64,000 bases of DNA. It comes from Spirodela intermedia. Taxonomy: Eukaryota; Streptophyta; Magnoliopsida; Alismatales; Araceae. The DNA lies in the NCBI GenBank assembly GCA_902729315.2, contig LR746278.1, positions 2,799,501-2,863,500 on the forward strand. The letters are read 5' to 3'. The translations under genes and the position numbers were made by a program. The notes below the pieces were generated by a model. That model had not been told where the DNA came from and searched no databases. It saw only the letters and a program-made list of their open reading frames with translations. Positions 25,991-39,420 of the stretch are shown here, in pieces (positions within the stretch are counted from its first letter, which is position 1; each line of letters opens with the position of its first letter).

Positions 25991-28900
25991 ATTAGTTTCT
26001 ATGGGAACTGCTGTGTTGGATTTTATACTGCACTTAGATCAAGAAGTAAGAGATGAATTGATTAAATTATAATTTGACTTTTGATCTTTAGAAATTCTTA
26101 AGTCTTGTTCTTTATCATAAAATCCTAGTTTATCCCTTAGATCTGTACTTTGTTGGTACTAAGATTTTTACAAGGGTTTACCCCCCTACATACATTTACT
26201 TTCCAAGAACATCTTGTTCTTGGGTTATAGTAAACCAATTATTTAAATTAACAACTATCAATTGTAGGTTCAACTTCCTTAGAAGTTCACCTTAAAATTC
26301 TCTTCAAAATTTATGACTTGAAGAAGCCCACCATTGATTGCAAGGATTAACTCCCTTGAGTAATTAATTATATTTAATCACAAGTTTTCCTACATAAAAT
26401 AAAGAAGCACTTTGATGATGCATTAGTCATTATATTAACCATGTAATCAAATTTCAACATATTTATACTGAACTCTTTAGAAAATCAACATGTAAATTCA
26501 AGTAAGTCCAAGTCAAATCTACATTGATGATTTGCCAATATATTTAGCACCTTTCAATGTTCTTGAAATAGCGAATCAAAATTAACTATGTTCATTTTAG
26601 GGACTAGGATAACACTTGCTAAGATATATGCTAATTAACGAAATAGGGGATGGTTATGAAGCCACAATCTCCAATTGATCAATGAATGAATTTTAAGGAC
26701 TTTAAGGATTAGACTTTAGATCCCACCATTGGTGAGATATTGAGTTGTGCTTAAGCCTGTTTCTATCAATAGAAGTGAGAGAATGAACACTAAAAATGGA
26801 AGAAAATGAATCCATGAAAAGTGAAAGATGAGAAGATAAGCATATGTCAAATTAGAAAAATAGAGGGTGAAGTGAATATGAGATTTGATGATGAAAATAG
26901 TAATATTAAAATGCAAGATCTATTGAAACAAAATCATAGATGTGTGAGGGAATGATTACCAAACAAAAGTAGTCAGAAGATCAAAAGATAATAAAAAAAA
27001 TAGAAATAATTTGAAGTTTCCTCATTTGTCACATGACAAAGGAATAAAAAAGCCTAAATGCATAAATGTAAAATTATAAATCTGTTGAAATCATTTAAAC
27101 CTATAAATTTTTGGATGTGAAGCATGAAAAATGGTTTGGCCTCCTTTGCCTACCTATCATTGATGGACTCTAGTTGTCATTAATCTTAAATATATATTTC
27201 TATTTCAATTATATAGAAATATATCGACTCCAATTTTATTTATATTTCAGTTATATAGTGTATTTCAGGTTGAACATAGGGAGAATTATATGATTGGTCG
27301 ATGTATATTAATTAATGGTCTAATTCTGATTCAGGTTTGTTTTCTAAATTTTAGCAACAACAAGATGAATGTGAAATTCCTTAAATATTTGATAGGCTTT
27401 GAACATTAATCTTCTTGCCCCTTTAATATGATAATTGCTCAAATTATCAATCACCTATGAGAATAGAGAAAATAAGCACTAATATGAAAGTACATAACTG
27501 TAAATTACTAAAATGGAAGACATAAAATGAAGTTATCTCCTTCTCTGTTTATCACCTAAAGAGAGAAGAGAAACGGTGAGGTTTTCTATGGGGAAATGAT
27601 GATTCTTTCTATATTTAAGAGCTCATGTAAAATTGTTCTGTGAAAGGTTCATGAGGTTACAAATGGGAAGTCAAACAAACTGCAGTCTTGTCACTATTTA
27701 ATATTCAATATGTCAAAATTTCATAAAACTAAAAAAAACCCTAGGAATCATATATTTAGGTACATCTTCACTATATGCTGGTCATATCAAGCATCAATAT
27801 ATTTCATCTCCAATGTATGATGTTTTACATTAATTCATGCAATAATTATCTTGCTTTTGCCTTATTTATCATTCAAGAAAAGTGTGTTATGAAATTTCAC
27901 CATGAGACAATTTTATTTGTTGATGTTGAGTTGAAATACATGTGGAAACTTGATGAAGAGGATGCTGAAATATACTCAAGTTTTTCTCATTTTCACATAA
28001 GGAAGCTATTTGAATGTGAAAGATTTTTTTATTTTGATCAGGCTGAGGATGATCTTGTTTCAATTGAATCTTGTTCATCAACTAGTTGTCTTCTTGTTGT
28101 TTGACAAAGTTTATTAAACCACTAAAATTTACTTGTATTTCGCAAAAAAATGTTACCAAGAAACTCTAGATGATAGAGGTTAGGGATGATTTTTGTGAAT
28201 TAATTAGCCATTGGAGAGAGGATGAATTTATAGAAAAATTTCATTCAAAAACCTCCCATATTTCCATATGTTAGAATCCTAAAATTAGATAGAAATTTGA
28301 ACAGTGTGAAGGCAATGTGACAGGTCCGTCAAGGTTTGGATATCCTTTAATAGAAACCAATACTTATAGTGGTTAAGGATTAACATCTAAATATGAATTC
28401 AAACAGATCCGATGAGAGTTCATTATTGTTAAAACAAAACAAACAATACACCTTGAAATAATGTAATGGTTTCGAATTTAAATTTAGTTTAAATCTCCTC
28501 AAATAAATTTTAAATAGAAAATAGACACACTAAATCATTTTTAGATATGAACTATCATTACTTTGATGACTTGTGATATTTCAAAATAATTTTTAAAATA
28601 AAATTCATTTTTATACTAAAAATCATGAGCAACCTTTTAAATAGTTTAGAATCAATGGAAAATTAAATATTAAGAATAATTAAAATTAATTATGTAAAAT
28701 TATGGACATCTAGTACATTTTTCATACTCCTACGTTATTTCAACAATTCTTGTTGAATCTGATGTATTAACGATTACTTTTCTTTAGTGGTACTTTCTAT
28801 AAATAATATAATATTTCATATTAATAAACAAGGTAATAATTTTGAGTGATAAAATCAATCAAGTTTCGAAATTCAAAATCATGAGACTCAAATACATTTA

Positions 28901-31900
28901 TTGAGTTCCTATTTGGATATTTAATAACATTCTTGTGAATTCTTCCTGAATTTGTGCTTGATTAATTTCATTCTCATGTTTCACAAATTATTCATGTATA
29001 TTTTATTTGTAATGAGAAATCAGTATAATTCGATCAATTTGTTAATCTTGTTTATTTATCATCATCAAAATATCATTTAATTAATTTTCCATCAATCTCT
29101 TCCTTTTTGGTGATGATAAAACATTAAGAATAAGTCAAGAATATAAATCAATTATGCATAGAAAAATCAGTTGCAACAATTGATTCCAATTAATTCATGA
29201 GACCACTTTTTGGATCCAAAAGATCAATTTGAGTATCAATTCTAACAGAACTTTTTGATGTATTAGATTCTAAATTTAAGTAAAAAAGTCATTTAACTTT
29301 TAAATATTAAACATGAAATCTAATTTTTAGTTTTAAAAACATATTTATGACAGAAATACTTTTAGAGGCATTGAATTCAGAATTTTCGAATTCACTAGCA
29401 TAACTATTTTATGCAAATATTGGAGTATTTAGACAATCATGCATGCAAGGATTTATTTATTTTTGATATTTCTGCCCTATTCTATTAGTTTTTGGAAAAT
29501 GGCATTGAATGAAAATGCTTTTGAGGAATTGAAGTCTAGATATTTAGAAGATATCCTTTCATTTAATAAGAATTGATCTTGCTAAATTAGTGGTCAAACA
29601 AGTTTCTCCACTTAGAAGATGGAGAAAGATTTGAAAGAGACATCTTTTCAAATTTCATCTAAATAAGAGATATTTTTTGAAGGAGATATCTTTTCAAGTT
29701 AGCTTATGGTAATTTCATGGTAAAGTGTTCCAAGCTTCTTCTACCCCTTGAGAATCAAATGGAATTCCTTCATTTGGGTTTCTTAAATCAAATGCTATGA
29801 TCTCACAAGTTATAGGATGTGTTTCCTTAGAAATGGGTAACATAGGTGCCATTGAAGTTGTAGAAATTGCCACTTTATTTTTAAATAATTATAGATATAT
29901 TCAAAATCTAGTGGTGACAAGATGTAGTCAACTAGATTTGTTCATAATAACATATGAGGATTTGTGCAATTTGAGAGTAGATTATGAAATGAAGAACATT
30001 CTGGACCATTGAATAAAACTGGTATCATTTATAAAATTGATATTCATTGAGTAAATTTCAATGGTTTCAAGAAGATCATTGTGATAACATGCTGATTAAC
30101 ATTGCAATTATTTTATTCAAGAGCTTAAATCTTACAATCTAGTATGTTATCATCTTAAAAAATAAATAGTTATTATTTATTTTAATACTTCATGAAGTTT
30201 AGTATTTTAGAGATTTTTTAATTTTTTCTTTAATTTGTACGATTATAATTGAGTTTTATTAAATATTTTAGAGAGTTTTAGGGATTTTTGATATCTTTTT
30301 ATGGTTTTTAAGAAGCTGATATATGCTTCAATAGATGAGATTTGATCTATGGAGAGGAGGTGACATAATCCAAGGTTGAGGTGCTGACATGTAGCATCAT
30401 TAAATGAGAAAATCAAAAGTTATCGAGAATATCTACACAATCAACGACATATGAAACATATTTACTAAGGGTGCAGCAGATCTCAACATTAAGAAAAATC
30501 CTATGACTACATCAAGACTTCTAAATCTAACACTTCATATCAACTCGAGAGAAAATTGACTATCGCCTGATCTTATCATAGTCAAAAAGATAGAAATACT
30601 CATTTAATCACAACCCTAGATCATATAATCTCAAATCAACCAACTCACGAGAAGGCAAAATCAACTCTACATTTGTACTCCCATACTCTCATGTAAACCC
30701 TTACACATTTAAGCCACCATTTAGGGGAGAAAAACTTAACTTTGAATGTCTGACATTTAGTCTGCTTGAATGAAACCACATTGAGATTCCGCATCAATCT
30801 TGATGTGTTTTGAGTTGATTCAAGCTTTGGGTTATAGCTCAGATCGTTGAAGAAGTGTACTTAAAGAGACAACTGCCTGACCTTGGTGAAATATAGAGGC
30901 CTAAGGTAAGTTTCTCTAGGTCTGATACATTTTGAGTGTAAACAATCATCTAGCTTTCGTAGGTTTGAATAGATAGAGGTATATTATTAACTTTGTATTA
31001 CAATTTATTTGTGAGTGTTTTTTCCCTTTAAGCGTCTTCTACATCACTAAATTTCTATTTTCTTATTTTCCAACGGTGAAGATCTTTCTTACTTACCATC
31101 ACCTCTCCTTTGAGTTTGTTTGATTTAAATTTATCAATCAAATAAAATAATAACTAATTAATGTATAATTTTCATTCTTTGTCAATTGACCTCGAACTTA
31201 CCATAGTACTTACTTATTTTAGTATTTTAATTTGATAAATTCATGATTTAAAATATTTTTAATCAACTGATTTTGGGGCTTTTCAATGACCCTTAATTTC
31301 ATTTTATCAACTTGGTTGAGGAATTTATTAAGGATGATTCCTCATCAAAGTCAATTTAATAAAAAAAAATTATCAGAATTTCAAGACAAACATTATGTCT
31401 AAAGGATTGTTTGCCTTCATAAGATCAACATGAAGAGTGGTCTAAATTGGAAGAACTGGTCATAGATTCTAGATAAATTAGATATAGACTTAAAGATCGA
31501 GGTATAAAGTCTTCCTAAGATTGAAAACAACAAGAGCAGAGATTTATCAAAGTTTGTGTCTAAAATCAAGATTGTTTTTAGAATTTTCAAAAACTTAGCT
31601 TGGGAAGATGACTTCAAGATAAGACTTGACTCTTGGAAGGTGAGAGAATATTAAGTTTTTAAGATTTGAGTTTAAAGGGAGATGAGGTGAGAGTGAACTG
31701 AGATGAAAAAAAGAGGAAGGTTAGAGAGATGGTTGAGATGGTGGCAAGTTAGAGCAAATGTGAGACAAGGTGGCAACATGTTGGAATGGAGAAAAGGTAG
31801 TGGATATGAAAATTTATATCTATATAAATTGAAAACTTCATAGCAGATATCAAAAAGGCAATAGATCAAGAGAAACTTATCTGATAAATACGTTCAAGAT

Positions 31901-31905
31901 CAAAT

Positions 31906-31920
31906 CATGATATGATACCA
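31906..31920 (-). other. Copia-like primer-binding site
   Basis: On the minus strand TGGTATCA followed by TATCATG resembles the initiator-Met tRNA primer site of Ty1/copia elements (usual form TGGTATCAGAGC). It directly follows the end of the LTR-like segment. Confidence 0.5.
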
Positions 31921-32177
31921 TGAAAGGAGACAAGATGAGAACAAATTGAGGTGAAGAAAGGAGGAAGATGAGAGAGATGAAGGTGAGTTGAATTAATGAT
32001 GAGATGAGGTTGCAATAAGTCAAGAAGATTACAAGTTGAGGCAACAACAAGTCAAAATGCACCTCCAAGGAGAGCTGGGTGCATCAAAGGAGAAAGAAAA
32101 TATGTAATCTATATTCTATGAGAGAACCCCTCCTTAGGGTTTTATATTTCGCACAAATTATAGATATGGTCTTCTAA
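31921..32177 (-). mobile_element. Short LTR-like segment of a copia element
   Basis: Lies between a polypurine tract and a primer-binding-like site on the minus strand. It contains a TATA-like 'atataaaaccctaa' (near 32136-32149), a common feature of copia LTR promoters. Finding both a polypurine tract before it and a primer site after it suggests an LTR shared by two element copies, or a chance match. The second LTR was not found. Confidence 0.45.
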
Positions 32178-32190
32178 CTCCCCCCCTCTC
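32178..32190 (-). other. Polypurine tract of a copia element
   Basis: GAGAGGGGGGGAG on the minus strand, immediately after the RNase H-like frame and before the LTR-like segment, the position expected for plus-strand priming. Confidence 0.6.
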
Positions 32191-32199
32191 AAGTTGAGT

Positions 32200-35100
32200 T
32201 TAGATGTCAACTACATTGAGCTTGATCATTTCATATTTAAAAGATGTGCAATATAGCCCTTCGTAAAAGTGTGAATTAATTGATCCATAGAATGAGCATA
32301 GGATAGACAACTCCTTAGAATCAATCTTATCTCTAACAAAGTGTCTATCAATTTTAATGTACTTTGTCATGTCATGACATATAAGGTTACTAGTGACATT
32401 TCTATGAACCTTGTAATCACAAAATAGTTTGAGTGACAATTTCATGTAAAGACCAAGATATTACATAAAAATTTTTGACCACATTATTTCATTAGTAAAT
32501 GTGTTGATCTTATACTCAACTTCTGCAATCAATCTGGCTAACACTATTTACTTTTTTCTTCTTCACATGATCAGGTTTCTTTAGAGAAAAATACTATAAC
32601 TCATTATAGAATTTTTTTTCATTGTGAGATCTTACCTAATCTTCATCAATAAATCCTTCACTTCGTAAATGGTTTGATTAAAAAAGAAATTAAATATTTC
32701 TCTGAAATGAACTGTTTGATTTGACAACCTACAAGTGAATGGTATGAGGAGTATGAATATTGAGTCATTAAATTTATAACATAAGATAAATGTAGTCTAA
32801 TTAAGGAAATATTAATGTCTCTATTATCATAAGTTAATAGTTAGTTTAATGATATGTTTTATACATTAACTCATGATAAATTCTGTATATTTACCTTAAA
32901 TTGAGAAAAATAATTTCTACATGATGAATGTGAATTTATAATTAATTATGTGATTTTATATAATTTTTATGTTCACATTTTAAAGTTTAAATAGAGAAAA
33001 GGCAGTCCTTATTGGTTGATATTTTTGTGAAAAAATGGTCAACGTAATAGCCACCGAAGATAGTCAATCATCAATGAAATCTTCACCAACAAAAAATGAG
33101 GATCTTTTATTACATATGATGAAGTATTTCAGATAAAAAAATCACAAATTTATGGAGGAAAAGCATTCCTAATTGGTGGATGAACAATTCGTCATCAAGG
33201 GTAAAGAAATCCACCCAAAGATTTATTACAATCTCTTCAGAGTGTTTTAAACGTGATGAAGACCCACCTCTTGTTGTGTAGATTTGAGGATGAAGCTCCA
33301 TGAGATAGGCTCCACTTCCATCATGCTCAACTCCTCTAGGTGACAATTTTTAAGAGTATCATTTTCGTCAAACTTTTGCTCCCCCAAGTGAGAGCCATCA
33401 AAAATATTTCACTGTCACCTACCTTCACCCTGTAGACTTTGCATGAGAATCTAGAAAGTGCCCACCCAAAATTATGGACATTGCTCAGAGACCTTCTTAA
33501 CACCTAAGATTACGACAATCATTGTCACAACATTGGAACTTCATTTTCTTATTTAAACTTATTTAATATTTAGATTAATTATTGTTTTTCTTGAATTTAA
33601 GTTTCAAATTTCTTCCTTAGTCCATTATGATTCATTTGGGGTTTACAAATCTAGATTAAATCGATCAAAAGGTCTAAAATCGTTTATGCAGTAAGCACTA
33701 GGTGGAACTCTATTTATGTTAGAATCATCATTTGAATGGTGCTAATCTCCACCTAATGTCAACACCCAAAATTTTCTTTTTCTCTAATTTTAAAAAGATT
33801 TTCTTACAATCTTTTAGTCTAAAAATCATAAAATCACACTCTTTGAGAAAAAATCTATAGGTTTATATAATATTATCATACATCCATATGACCAACATGA
33901 AAATTTTCCACTACATAAATAATTTAAATTTAATATATTTATACTTAAATAATTTTAAAAATCATTAATATTTTATAAATGTATAAATTTATATAATTTA
34001 ATCTATAATGACTAAGTCACGTCAAAGATATAAGAGCTTATGAATTGTTCACTACTCTCCTTCCATATTGATTATATTAAGATTTTGTTCTATTAGTGTA
34101 ATTGCTAGTTTACATCCTAGCTTTTTTGTCTCATTTAAGAGGTCTAGAGCATATTTTGATTGATAGATATACGTGCTTTGTTTCAATCTCACAACTTCTA
34201 TAATTAAAAAGTATTTTAAATATCTCAAATCTTTAATTTCATACTCATATGTCAAAAAGAATTAATATTTATATTTCTTATTCATCATCATGAATGAGGA
34301 CCATATCATCAGCATACTTTATTAAAATAGAATAATGATTTTTTTTTATTTTTACAAATAAGGTATGACATGTGTTTCCTTGTTGGCAGCCAAGGCAAGT
34401 CATTACTTCTCAAAGTCAATTGAATCATGACCTAAAAGATTACTTTAAGTCATATATTACTTTTTATAGATAGCATACTTGACCTTTATTAACTATAACT
34501 AGAGGAGCACTCATATTTACCTCTTCATCTAGGTATTCATTTAATAAATCATTTTTAATATCAAATTGATAAAAGTTCCAACTAAAATGTTCCAAACTTA
34601 TTGACTTCAATTTTGCAACATATATAAATATCTCCTCATAATCTATCTCATATATTTGCTTGAAGCCTTTGACAAATAAACAAGTTTTATACTTTACTCT
34701 ACTGTTGAAATGTTCTTTTCTAGTAAATATCCACTTAGATCCTACTACTAACTTACTTATTAATAGGTCCACCAGTCTCATGTGTCATTTTTTCTTAGTG
34801 CTTTCATTTCTTTCACTATGGCCTTTATCCACAAGGTGTTTTACTATCATTAAAAATGAATTAAATGGGATATTATAAAATAAATAAGAGAAAGCATAAT
34901 GATAATCATGAGAATTTTTTTGAGTAATTTAAATATTTAGATATAGGGTATTGAGTACAAGTGTAGACTTCATAATGGAAAATAATAGAAAGATGTAATT
35001 CATGTCTATCTTTAAGATTAGAAGCCACAATAATTTTTTGGTTTTGCTAAGATACTAGCTCTAAATCCTATTGTGGTTTCTTATGCCTCTATTATAAGTA

Positions 35101-35620
35101 GTAGATTGAGACACACTTTGTAGAGAATCTATTGGGAGGGATGGAGGTAATGATGACAGGAGGTTTAGTTGTTAACTAAATATTGGAGTAGGCAAACTAG
35201 ATTTTGGAATACATGAGATCTTCCCCTAAGTTGGGCCCCGATAAAATGGTTCTAATTGATGAAACTTAATATTCTTCAAGACACATTTCCTCATATTGAC
35301 ATGATTATAATAATTATAACCTTTTTTCATAGGTGAATAGTCAAGGAAGATACCTTTGACCTCTCAAGGGGTCAATTTACTAATATATGTGTGAGATAGA
35401 TAGATATATAATATACACCCAAATGTTTTAGGTGGCAGAGAAAATAGGGGTTTGATAGGACTTAAGAGTTCATACAAAGCTTCGCCTCTAAGTGTGATAG
35501 ACTACATCATATTGATTAGATACACTACAATCAATACAACTTTTGTCCAAAACCTTTTGAAAAAGTTGCTTTAAGATAGTAGAACTCGTGTGGTTTCTAA
35601 GAGTTGTCAAATGTTTTTAG
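32200..35620 (-). mobile_element. Decayed Ty1/copia element, minus strand (integrase, RT, RNase H pieces)
   Basis: Pieces in pol order. Integrase-like at ~35280-35570: a KRFWTKVVL..YLIN pattern, then ALYELL, LPPKTFGC and a KGYNYYN block like the family's 'FLGYS..KGY'. Reverse transcriptase at 34464-34781 (GSKWIFTRK, VKGFKQIYEIDYEEIF, VAKLKSI, QFDIKNDLLNEYLDEEV) and 34052-34255 (EIKDLRYLKYFLIIEV, QSKYALDLLNET). RNase H-like at 32200-32445 (LFCDYK, HDMTKYIKIDRHFVRDKI). Frames are broken by stops and shifts. The 1.6 kb between RT and RNase H is longer than usual, so an insertion is likely. Not capable of encoding a working polyprotein. Confidence 0.88.
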
Positions 35621-35994
35621 TCACATCACTTTTTTAGAGTGAATAAGAACACAAATTCATGAATAGTTTCCTCATTTTTTATAAAAATAATGAAGTTTTG
35701 TTGAAGATATTCTCTTACATTGTTTAAGCAAAAAGTTTTTGTATATTTTCCAAATTGAGTGGTAAACATGTTGTCAAAGCTTTTAGATTACCCCTAATAC
35801 TTCATCCTTATATCATGTTAGGTATAGTCATATTGAGGGGGTAAAGTCACCAAATATCAAATGACAAGACATGGACAACAAGTATCAGAATGAATGAGAT
35901 CAAAGGAATTAACACTTCTAGCCTCACAAGGGGGGAAAAGAGTCCTACAAGTCCAAACTTAAACCAGTAGAGGTTAAACGTGGATCAACTACCA

Positions 35995-36560
35995 TATGAT
36001 TCATCCACTACAATGATGCAAAAATGATGAATCAGATGATGCAACAACAATTATATGAAATAAACATAGTGGTAAAAAAAAACTAAATGAAAATGCACAA
36101 AACCTATTGCAAACATAGCAGAAAATTGATCAAATGTAGTACCAACATCAGAAAAATGTTTTAGAAATTAGAGAATGAGATAAGAAAATTAGCATTTGCT
36201 AATCCTAGTAGAGAAATAAGACAATTGCCCAATCAACCCATTTGTAACCCTCAAAATAAATCATTCAACTTTGCAGGGCAGCAAGCTTTGACTTCTCAAC
36301 AATTCAAGAATGTGGAAGTTGTGACCACTTTGAGGAATGAAAAATCCTCAAGGATCCATTAAGAGGGGATGTCAACACCAATCTTGTATCAGAGCCTGAG
36401 GATCATCGCAATAGTCTATTCTCAAATAGGGAAGGAGAATTAGGAAATTTAAGGCCTAAGAAATTAGGGGATGAAGAAACCTGAGGTAGTTGATCTGAAG
36501 GTAAAGGCCAAAGTTATGCCATTCCCTAAACCATTTGAGCCCAAAATGAGAGCCAAAATC
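35995..36560 (+). mobile_element. Ty3/gypsy gag-like fragment
   Basis: Plus-strand translation shows a Gln/Met-rich start, LENEIRKLA, then REIRQLPNQPICNPQNKS and VVTTLRNEK. This resembles the gag C-terminal pattern 'LPSQ..PNP....TLRSGK' of plant gypsy elements. Short and interrupted, with no pol domain attached on this strand. Confidence 0.6.
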
Positions 36561-36759
36561 AGAACCTGATGAGTTAATGAAAATATTCCAATAGGTTGAA
36601 TACTTTGAAAAGTATTTCAAAAACATCAAAAATATTTAGGAAACCCTCATGGAGACATAATATGAGAGGAAATAGTAGAATCCCGATATTATGAAAATAT
36701 ATATAGATTATGTCTAGAACCTTATTCTAAAATAAATTTTATTCATTTTAGTTGCCTTC

Positions 36760-39420
36760 AGGGTGGAAGCACCTCTATGGTACATTGATAGTGGATGCTC
36801 AAGGCATATGGCCATAGAGAAAAGGTGGCCTGCCTCATTTGTTGAAAAAGAATGAGGTGATGTTACTTTTGGAAGAAATGAAAAGGAAAAAATAATTAGA
36901 TATGGAAATATACAGATTAATGAACACAAAGTAATTGAAAAAGTTATGCTCGTAAAAAGGTTTAAATCTTAACTTTCTTAGTGTTAGCCAATTATGTTAC
37001 AATGGATATTGAGTAAACTATGAAATTAGGTTTTGCATATTTTGAATGACAAGGAAAAATTATACTCGTTAATAACACCATTTTTATGTGGTAAATAACA
37101 CATATTTAATATATTTGGTGCATTAGTTCATACTAAATGATATAGATTTCATGAGAAATCAAGTGAAGCCTATTTTATATTAATTACTTGAAATACATGC
37201 GTAATGTATGAGTTTTACATACTTTTATAGCATGCTTATATTTTGAATATTCTTTGATTATATGTTCATACGCTTTACTTGACATTTTTTCTCTTAAATA
37301 TGTCATTATAAGTGCTAAAATCTGACTTTAATGTTTAGAATTCATTTTTTCAATAATTTTTTTTTTGATTTTTGGTGATATTTTTGAATATTTTTGAAAT
37401 ATAGGTTGATTTATAGGGGTAATATGAGCTCATTAAGGACCCCATTAATGCTTATTTTGTTGGTTAATTTAAGTAAATTAAAATGATTTGGGAAAAGGGT
37501 GGAAACAACTGAAAATGTCTAGAACAACCAGAAAAAACAAACATAAAAATGGCTAGAAAATGGATGAAGAAATGGAAGTTTATTGTAACTTAAAATAAAA
37601 TGATTTTTAGCAAGTTTATTATTCACTACCTATAATGAATTATAGATCTAGTGGATTCAAAATAAAGGTCTGATTTAGGACAAAAAGGCATGGTCTTTTT
37701 TTTCTTTTCTTGCTAGTTGACAGATGGTAATGTTCTTCTGATTTTTCGTCATTTTCTCATTTTATTTTGGATAAAAATAAAATGAGATTTTGATCCACTA
37801 ATTCATTTAGGAAATACAAATATGATTTATATTTGTTTTGAATTCATTTCTTTAATTCATTTGGGTGATATGTGAATGAATCAAAGAAACAACTAATATC
37901 TAAGATTTTTATTCAGGATTTAGCTAGAATTCAGTCATCTACCCATCCTTGACAATAGGGGAAAATCCTGATTTTAATCTTTTCGAGTTTGTATTAGATT
38001 TAATTTGATGTATGAACTAATTCATGCAATGAAAATCAATTGATTCGCCTCAGATTGAATTTGTTTGTCTACCTTGTCCCTAGTGACAAACGGAGGATTT
38101 TTTATTTTGAATTCATTTTAGTTTCATTTGTTGAATGAGTTCTTTGGTTGAATCAATCTTAAACCCCTTTATGATCCATAATCTTACTTTTTTGACATCA
38201 TATTTCATATAGTTTTCCTATATCCATCATTCATTTCTCCACTAGGGGTATATACTCTTCCTCTCTTCTTCCTTATTTTCTTTATTATTGTAGATTAGTT
38301 TAATTTATTTATTGTATTATTTTACTGCAAATTACTAACTTTATAGTGACAAGAGAATGGAGGAGTTGGTCATGTCTGATTAAGCACATTGTATCTATTT
38401 TATTTTCCCTCTCCACTATTTCTTTCATTATTTTTATTTTTATTTAAATTTAATTTTTTTTAGAGAACAAACAAAGTTATCATTCAACCATAACTCACTA
38501 CATTTACTTGCTTTATATTAATGTGAATTCAGTTCTATAAATATTTAAATTTGACATGTCTTAATTCAATGACTGAAAAACAATCACTCACTACTCCCAA
38601 GAAAGGTAGAGTCTATATCACTTATCTTAATGACTTATTAGAATCAATTGTATGTCATATAATTCTATTCACATGATGGAACTATGACATAAACATCTAG
38701 GTCATGTTATTACAAAAACTATCAGAAAATTATAAAAATTAGATTTGATGCAAGGAATGTCAAATTTAGATTTACATGAAGAATTTGACTCTGATATATA
38801 TTATATGAAAATTAGTTAGAAAGTCACACAAATCCAAAGATATGGTCACAACAAGTAAATCGAAAGAGTTATTACACATGGATCTCTTTGAACTAATTAA
38901 GAATCTAGCCTAGGTGGGAAAACATATAGATTTGTAATTGTTAATGATTTATTCAAGATTTACATGATTATTCTGTTTAGAAGACAAAGATGAGACTCTT
39001 GAAGAATTCAAATAATTTAGCAAGAAAATGTATTCTCAAATAGAAGGTTTATATTAAAATGAAATGTATGCACATGTGGCCATAGTTAGATGCAATCAGA
39101 ATATTACTAGCCCATGTGTGTCATAAAAATATCATTTTGTAGCAAATAGATGCCAAAAGTGTGTTTATGAGTGGAGAAATTAAATAAGAATTGTATGTGA
39201 GTCAACTCCCAAGATTCCTACTAGAGAATATCTTGATCATGCCTTAACATTATCCAAAAGTTGAGTCAAATAAGTTTTGGTGATACGGTATTAGAATTAG
39301 CACCATTTTTATTAGGAAATAGATTCAATCAAGGTAGTGTTAATACTACTCTATTTACTAAGGAAATAAATGATCATATACTCATCATGTGTCCAAAGTC
39401 ATTAATTTAAGCACTCAAAT
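36760..39420 (+). mobile_element. Decayed Ty1/copia element, plus strand (protease, integrase, RT pieces)
   Basis: Protease-region pattern WYIDSGCSRHM at ~36775-36810, followed by VTFGRNEKEKIIRYGNI and a QLCYNGY block to ~37040. The next expected part (GAG-pre-integrase 'HLGH'-like, SKDMVTTSK and an ELLHMDLFE..K integrase pattern) appears only at ~38650-39060, then RT-like traces to ~39400 (GSVNTTLFTKEINDHILI). The usual spacing is a few hundred bases, so about 1.5 kb of foreign AT-rich DNA (~37.1-38.6 kb) seems inserted. Many stops and frameshifts. Confidence 0.82.

Larger units (their letters stand above)
24889..31905. other. AT-rich repeat-derived region without recognisable genes
   Basis: Very AT-rich and dense in stop codons. 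It holds a GA tract (25285-25372) and one member of a dispersed repeat pair (~25700-25990). The open frames 27775-28104 (109 aa) and 29797-30012 (71 aa) start with Met but have no recognised motif and no splice or promoter context. I do not call them genes. The segment near 30.5-31.0 kb resembles decayed LTR or UTR sequence, but no ends could be placed. Confidence 0.6.

Noticed and set aside
27775-28104. 109-aa open frame in the AT-rich interval
   Set aside because: No motif, promoter or splice support; surrounded by decayed repeats.
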